Assembly (NCBI GenBank): GCA_027490985.1
Contig: JAIXXC010000210.1
Span: 1 to 38,382, forward strand
Reading direction: 5' to 3'
DNA: 38,382 nucleotides
Source of the DNA: Verrucomicrobiales bacterium
GTDB taxonomy: Bacteria > Verrucomicrobiota > Verrucomicrobiia > Limisphaerales > UBA9464
Both the position numbers and the translations under genes were made by a program. The notes under the pieces were generated by a model that searched no databases, had not been told where the DNA came from, and saw only the letters and a list, made by a program, of their open reading frames with translations. Below are positions 34,915 through 38,382 of the stretch, one piece after another (position 1 is the first letter of the stretch; each line of letters opens with the position of its first letter).

Positions 34915-37900
34915 ATGAGCGGCCCCTTTTCAACAGCGCGGTTTTCCGCCGGATTCGCCCTGGTTCTTGGTCTGATGCCAGGCCCTTGGGCCCCGGGTTC
35001 GCTGCGGGTCGTCGCCGCAACGGCCCCACCGCTCCCGGCCGACCATGCCGAGCGCTTCACCCGGGGGCTCGAGCAGTTCCAGCGGGACATCCGGCCGCTG
35101 CTGATCACCCACTGTCTGAACTGCCACGGCGGCGAAAAGATCGAGGGCGACTTCAGCCTGGTCACCCGGGAAGACCTCTTGAAAGGCGGAGCCGAGGGTC
35201 CTGCGGTCCGCCTCTTCGACGGGCCGGGCAGCCGGCTCGTGCGGTTGGTTTCGCGCGCCGAGAAACCGCACATGCCCGCCAAGGCCGATCCCCTGCCCGA
35301 GGCCTCGGTCCGGGCCCTGTCGGACTGGATCCACAATGGCGCTCCGTATGATGGCCCGCTGATCGCCTCGAACTCGGGCGGCACCGCCGGCACGACGCCC
35401 GGCGGGAGCCCCGCCCCGTCGGATGCCAAGAAACCCCAACCCTTCACCGGCTGGCCGTTCCGTCCGCTGACCTCGGTCACACCACCGGCAGGTCCGCAGG
35501 CCAGCCCCCATCCGATCGACGCCTTCGTCGGTGCCCGCCTGGCCGCAACGAATCTGACGATCAATCCCGAGGCCGACCGACGCACGCTCCTGCGACGAGC
35601 TTCGTTCGACCTGACCGGATTGCCCCCGGCTCCGGAGGATCTGCAGGCGTTGGAACACGATTCCGCCCCGGGAGCCTGGGAACGGGCCATCGATCGCCTG
35701 TTGGCCCGGCCCGAGCACGGCGAGCGCTGGGCCCGACACTGGCTGGATGTGGCCCGATTCGCCGAGAGCTCGGGCTTCGAGCACGACTACGATCGCCCCG
35801 GCGCCCATCACTACCGCGACTTCGTCATCCGGGCGCTCAACGCCGACATGCCTTACGACCAGTTCGTGCAGTGGCAGTTGGCTGGCGACGAGTTCGAGCC
35901 GGACAACCCGCTGGCGCTCATGGCCACAGGATTTCTCGGGGCCGGGGTCTTCCCCACCCAGATCACCGCCAACGAGGTGGAACGCACCCGGTACGACGCC
36001 ATGGACGACATGCTGTCGACCACGACCTCGGCCATGCTCGGTCTCACGGTGGGGTGCGCCCGCTGTCACGACCACAAGTTCGACCCCATTCCCACGCGCG
36101 ATTACTACCGGTTGCTGTCCACCTTCACCACCACGGTGCGCAGTCAGCGGCAACTCGATCTCGACCCGGAACAGACCCGCCGCAAACAAGCCGCATTCGA
36201 GTCCGAACACGCCCGTCATCTCGCCGAACAAACCCGGTACGAACAAACCACGCTGCCCGGCCGCTTCGAGGCCTGGCTTCAGGCCGGGGCCACCGTACGA
36301 ACTCCCGCCGACTGGGAATTGTTGGAATCCCCGCAATGGAAGTCCCAGGCCGGAGCTTCCTTCCGGGGCAAGCCCGACGGATCGTTTCTGGCCGAGGGCA
36401 AGAACGCCGATCACGACACCTACACCTTCACCGGGCAGACCTCGAACGCGACACTGCGGTCACTGCGCCTCGAAGCCCTCCCCGATCCCTCCCTGCCCCA
36501 GGGCGGCCCCGGCCGGGCCGACAACGGCAATCTGGGATTGAGCCGCATCCGGGTCTTCGCCCAACCGCTTTCGGGTGGAGAACGCCAGGAGGTTCGACTG
36601 GTCCGGCCGCGGGCCACTTTCGAACAAAATAGCGGCAACCTGTCCCTCGCAGGATCGCTCGACAACGACCCCCATACTGGATGGGCCGTGGACCCGAAGT
36701 TCGGCACTCGGCACGCCGCGATCCTCGACTTCGAGTCGCCGATCCAAATGCCCAGCGGTGTGCGGTTGACCGTCGAACTCGAGTTCCGCGTCAATGCGCG
36801 ACACCACATCGGACGGCCCCGGGTCTCGGTGACCTCCATGACGGCAGCCCCCTTCGACTCGGAGGGGGTTCCGGCCGGAGTCGCCAGCCTTCTGGAACGC
36901 ATCCACAACCCGGCCCACGGTGCGGCCTCGCTGTCGGCCGCCGAACGAAGCACTCTGAAGGACTGGTGGAAGGTCTCCGATGAGGGCTGGCGCCAAGTCC
37001 ATGCGCGGGTCGAGGATCACGCCAAGACACGCCCCAAGCCGGCCCTGACCCCGGTCTTGACGTGCGGCGAGGGCTTTCCCGCCGTCCGCATGCACACCCA
37101 GGGCGGAGACTTCCTGCCCGAAACACACTTCCTCCATCGGGGCAGTACCGAGCAGAAACGCGGGGTCGCCACCCAGGGATTCTTGCGGGTTCTGCTGAAA
37201 ACCCCGGATGCGGAATCCCATTGGCGCTGGCAACCGCCGACCGGAGCCCCGTATTCGGGCCGACGCCGATCGCTGGCCCTTTGGATGACCGACCCGGCCG
37301 AGGGCGCGGGCCACCTCGTGGCGCGGGTGATCGTCAACCGCCTGTGGCAGCACCATTTCGGCCAAGGGCTTGTCGCCACGCCCAATGATTTCGGGGCCCA
37401 GGGCACTCCCCCCTCGCACCCGGAACTGCTCGATTGGCTGGCCGGTGAACTCATCCGGGGTGGGTGGCGCCTCAAGCCCCTCCACCGGTTGATGATGACC
37501 AGCCAGACGTATCGCCAGTCGTCGGCGCGCTCGGAGGCCCAGAGGCAGCGGGACCCGAACAACACCCTGCTCTCGCGGCATGTGCCCCACCGACTGGAGG
37601 CCGAGTCCATCCGCGACACCCTGCTCTGGATCACCGGGGCGCTCGATGCGACTCCGTTCGGCCCCGGCACCCTCGACGAATCCACCCGCCGGCGGAGCAT
37701 CTACTTCACGGTCAAGCGCAGCCAACTCATCCCGGCCATGCAGGTGTTCGATGCGCCCGAACCGCTGGTCAGTCAGGGAACCCGTCCGGCGACCACGGTG
37801 GCTCCCCAGGCCTTGTGGCTCATGAACAATCCCCAGGTGCGGCAATGGGCCGGCCTGTGGGCCAAGAGGGCCACCGAGGGGGCGGCCGACCCGGCACACT

Positions 37901-38091
37901 GGGTTCCCCGGGCCTACCAACAGGCCCTGCAACGGTCGCCGACCGCCGCGGAGGCCCAGGCCTCTCTGGAATTCCTGTCGCGTCAGACGGCCCGATACCG
38001 CGCATCGGGTACACCCCAGCCCGACGGGGTGGCCGCCACCGACTTGCTGCAAGCCCTGCTCAGCCTGAACGAGGTGATCTATGTGGACTGA
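34915..38091 (+). CDS. Secreted PSD1/DUF1549-DUF1553 cytochrome c protein
   Basis: A 1058-residue protein with a signal peptide ([17 protein letters not shown]). Residues 50-130 are a PSCyt1 haem domain with C67-L-N-C70-H71. Residues of about 200-410 are DUF1549 (PSCyt2), with [34 protein letters not shown] and a second haem-type motif C381-A-R-C384-H385 ([11 protein letters not shown]). The middle is a beta-rich region of the laminin-G or carbohydrate-binding kind. About 790-1050 are DUF1553 (PSD1), with [20 protein letters not shown] and [14 protein letters not shown]. These large proteins are specific to Planctomycetota, Verrucomicrobiota and relatives, and their activity is unproven. A sulfatase starts within its last codons, which suggests shared use in polysaccharide breakdown. 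The start at 34915 is chosen because upstream in-frame sequence is antisense to the SIS gene. Confidence 0.93.
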   Translation: MSGPFSTARFSAGFALVLGLMPGPWAPGSLRVVAATAPPLPADHAERFTRGLEQFQRDIRPLLITHCLNCHGGEKIEGDFSLVTREDLLKGGAEGPAVRLFDGPGSRLVRLVSRAEKPHMPAKADPLPEASVRALSDWIHNGAPYDGPLIASNSGGTAGTTPGGSPAPSDAKKPQPFTGWPFRPLTSVTPPAGPQASPHPIDAFVGARLAATNLTINPEADRRTLLRRASFDLTGLPPAPEDLQALEHDSAPGAWERAIDRLLARPEHGERWARHWLDVARFAESSGFEHDYDRPGAHHYRDFVIRALNADMPYDQFVQWQLAGDEFEPDNPLALMATGFLGAGVFPTQITANEVERTRYDAMDDMLSTTTSAMLGLTVGCARCHDHKFDPIPTRDYYRLLSTFTTTVRSQRQLDLDPEQTRRKQAAFESEHARHLAEQTRYEQTTLPGRFEAWLQAGATVRTPADWELLESPQWKSQAGASFRGKPDGSFLAEGKNADHDTYTFTGQTSNATLRSLRLEALPDPSLPQGGPGRADNGNLGLSRIRVFAQPLSGGERQEVRLVRPRATFEQNSGNLSLAGSLDNDPHTGWAVDPKFGTRHAAILDFESPIQMPSGVRLTVELEFRVNARHHIGRPRVSVTSMTAAPFDSEGVPAGVASLLERIHNPAHGAASLSAAERSTLKDWWKVSDEGWRQVHARVEDHAKTRPKPALTPVLTCGEGFPAVRMHTQGGDFLPETHFLHRGSTEQKRGVATQGFLRVLLKTPDAESHWRWQPPTGAPYSGRRRSLALWMTDPAEGAGHLVARVIVNRLWQHHFGQGLVATPNDFGAQGTPPSHPELLDWLAGELIRGGWRLKPLHRLMMTSQTYRQSSARSEAQRQRDPNNTLLSRHVPHRLEAESIRDTLLWITGALDATPFGPGTLDESTRRRSIYFTVKRSQLIPAMQVFDAPEPLVSQGTRPATTVAPQALWLMNNPQVRQWAGLWAKRATEGAADPAHWVPRAYQQALQRSPTAAEAQASLEFLSRQTARYRASGTPQPDGVAATDLLQALLSLNEVIYVD

Positions 38092-38382
38092 GCCCCATGC
38101 CGGAGGCCTCGGGTGGTTGGCGGCCTTGGTGGCGGTGCTGATATCGTGGACCCCGGCCGGGTGGGCCGGCCCCATGCGAGCCGCCTCCAAAACCGACTCC
38201 CTCAACGTGGTGTTCATCTTGGCCGACGACCTCGGCTGGGGGGAACTGGGCTGCTACGGCCAACAAAAGATCCCGACGCCCCACCTCGACCGGCTGGCCT
38301 CGCAGGGCATGCGATTCACCCGGCACTACAGCGGGGCTCCGGTCTGCGCGCCGTCACGATGTGTGCTGCTGACCGGCCGACA
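38081..38382 (+). CDS. Sulfatase (partial, runs off the window)
   Basis: The first 100 residues of a type I sulfatase. The ATG overlaps the end of the PSD1 gene by 11 bases, so translation is probably coupled. A signal-peptide-like segment ([13 protein letters not shown]) is followed by [19 protein letters not shown], with the metal ligands D49 and D50, and then by the active-site signature C89-A-P-S-R93. The Cys is converted to formylglycine by a maturation enzyme not seen here. Exported sulfatases remove sulfate esters from polysaccharides such as fucoidan, carrageenan or mucin-type glycans. The substrate cannot be told from this part. The 3' end lies beyond the window. Confidence 0.93.
   Translation, partial: MWTEPHAGGLGWLAALVAVLISWTPAGWAGPMRAASKTDSLNVVFILADDLGWGELGCYGQQKIPTPHLDRLASQGMRFTRHYSGAPVCAPSRCVLLTGR

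Overview
The window is a GC-rich chromosomal segment that most probably comes from the PVC superphylum, and within it from Verrucomicrobiota. The lineage call is an inference from gene content. It rests on a planctomycete-type cytochrome c/PSD1 protein paired with a sulfatase, a prepilin-like protein with an FTLIELLVVIAIIAILAGM leader, a VCBS/FG-GAP protein ending in an ASPIC/UnbV domain, a DUF4912 protein next to a GH57 enzyme, and a bacterial CotH-type kinase. No tRNA, rRNA, CRISPR array, IS element, prophage or plasmid gene was seen. Almost every gene lies on the minus strand, and the few plus-strand genes are accessory.

Layout from right to left, in the direction of minus-strand transcription. 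Positions 34915-38382 (plus) hold a secreted PSD1-type cytochrome protein and the start of a secreted sulfatase, which runs off the edge. Divergent from it, 34791-29189 is a probable five-gene operon: a SIS-domain protein with a long disordered Arg-rich tail, PurU, a short MetE-like methyltransferase, an MBL-fold hydrolase and lysine 2,3-aminomutase (KamA). A small plus-strand LABN/zinc-ribbon protein (28778-29212) overlaps the end of kamA tail to tail. Positions 28615-18478 carry rplA-rplJ-rplL-rpoB-rpoC, with a strong terminator after rpoC and a terminator-like hairpin between rplL and rpoB. The usual rplK and secE-nusG are not upstream.

Positions 18232-15153 hold DUF4912 and GH57 genes, a likely alpha-glucan pair. 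Positions 15016-13706 hold a prepilin-like protein and a lipoprotein, closed by a clear intrinsic terminator that abuts the start of a large VCBS/UnbV protein (13635-11476). A SNF2-family helicase follows (11280-8005). A plus-strand CotH-like secreted protein (6360-7820) converges on it, with a strong hairpin between. Positions 6194-291 are a run of minus-strand genes: prmC, murA, two small hypotheticals, an EamA transporter, a secreted cyclophilin, a 75-residue hypothetical overlapping a NUDIX hydrolase, and iscX.

The genes are mainly housekeeping (transcription, translation, cell wall, one-carbon and Fe-S metabolism) with PVC-type accessory genes. I found no convincing new multi-gene system. 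The points most worth checking are the SIS protein with its RGRDD-repeat tail, the near absence of Shine-Dalgarno sites even before ribosomal protein genes, two terminator-like hairpins placed where they could attenuate downstream genes, and the LABN/zinc-ribbon fusion.
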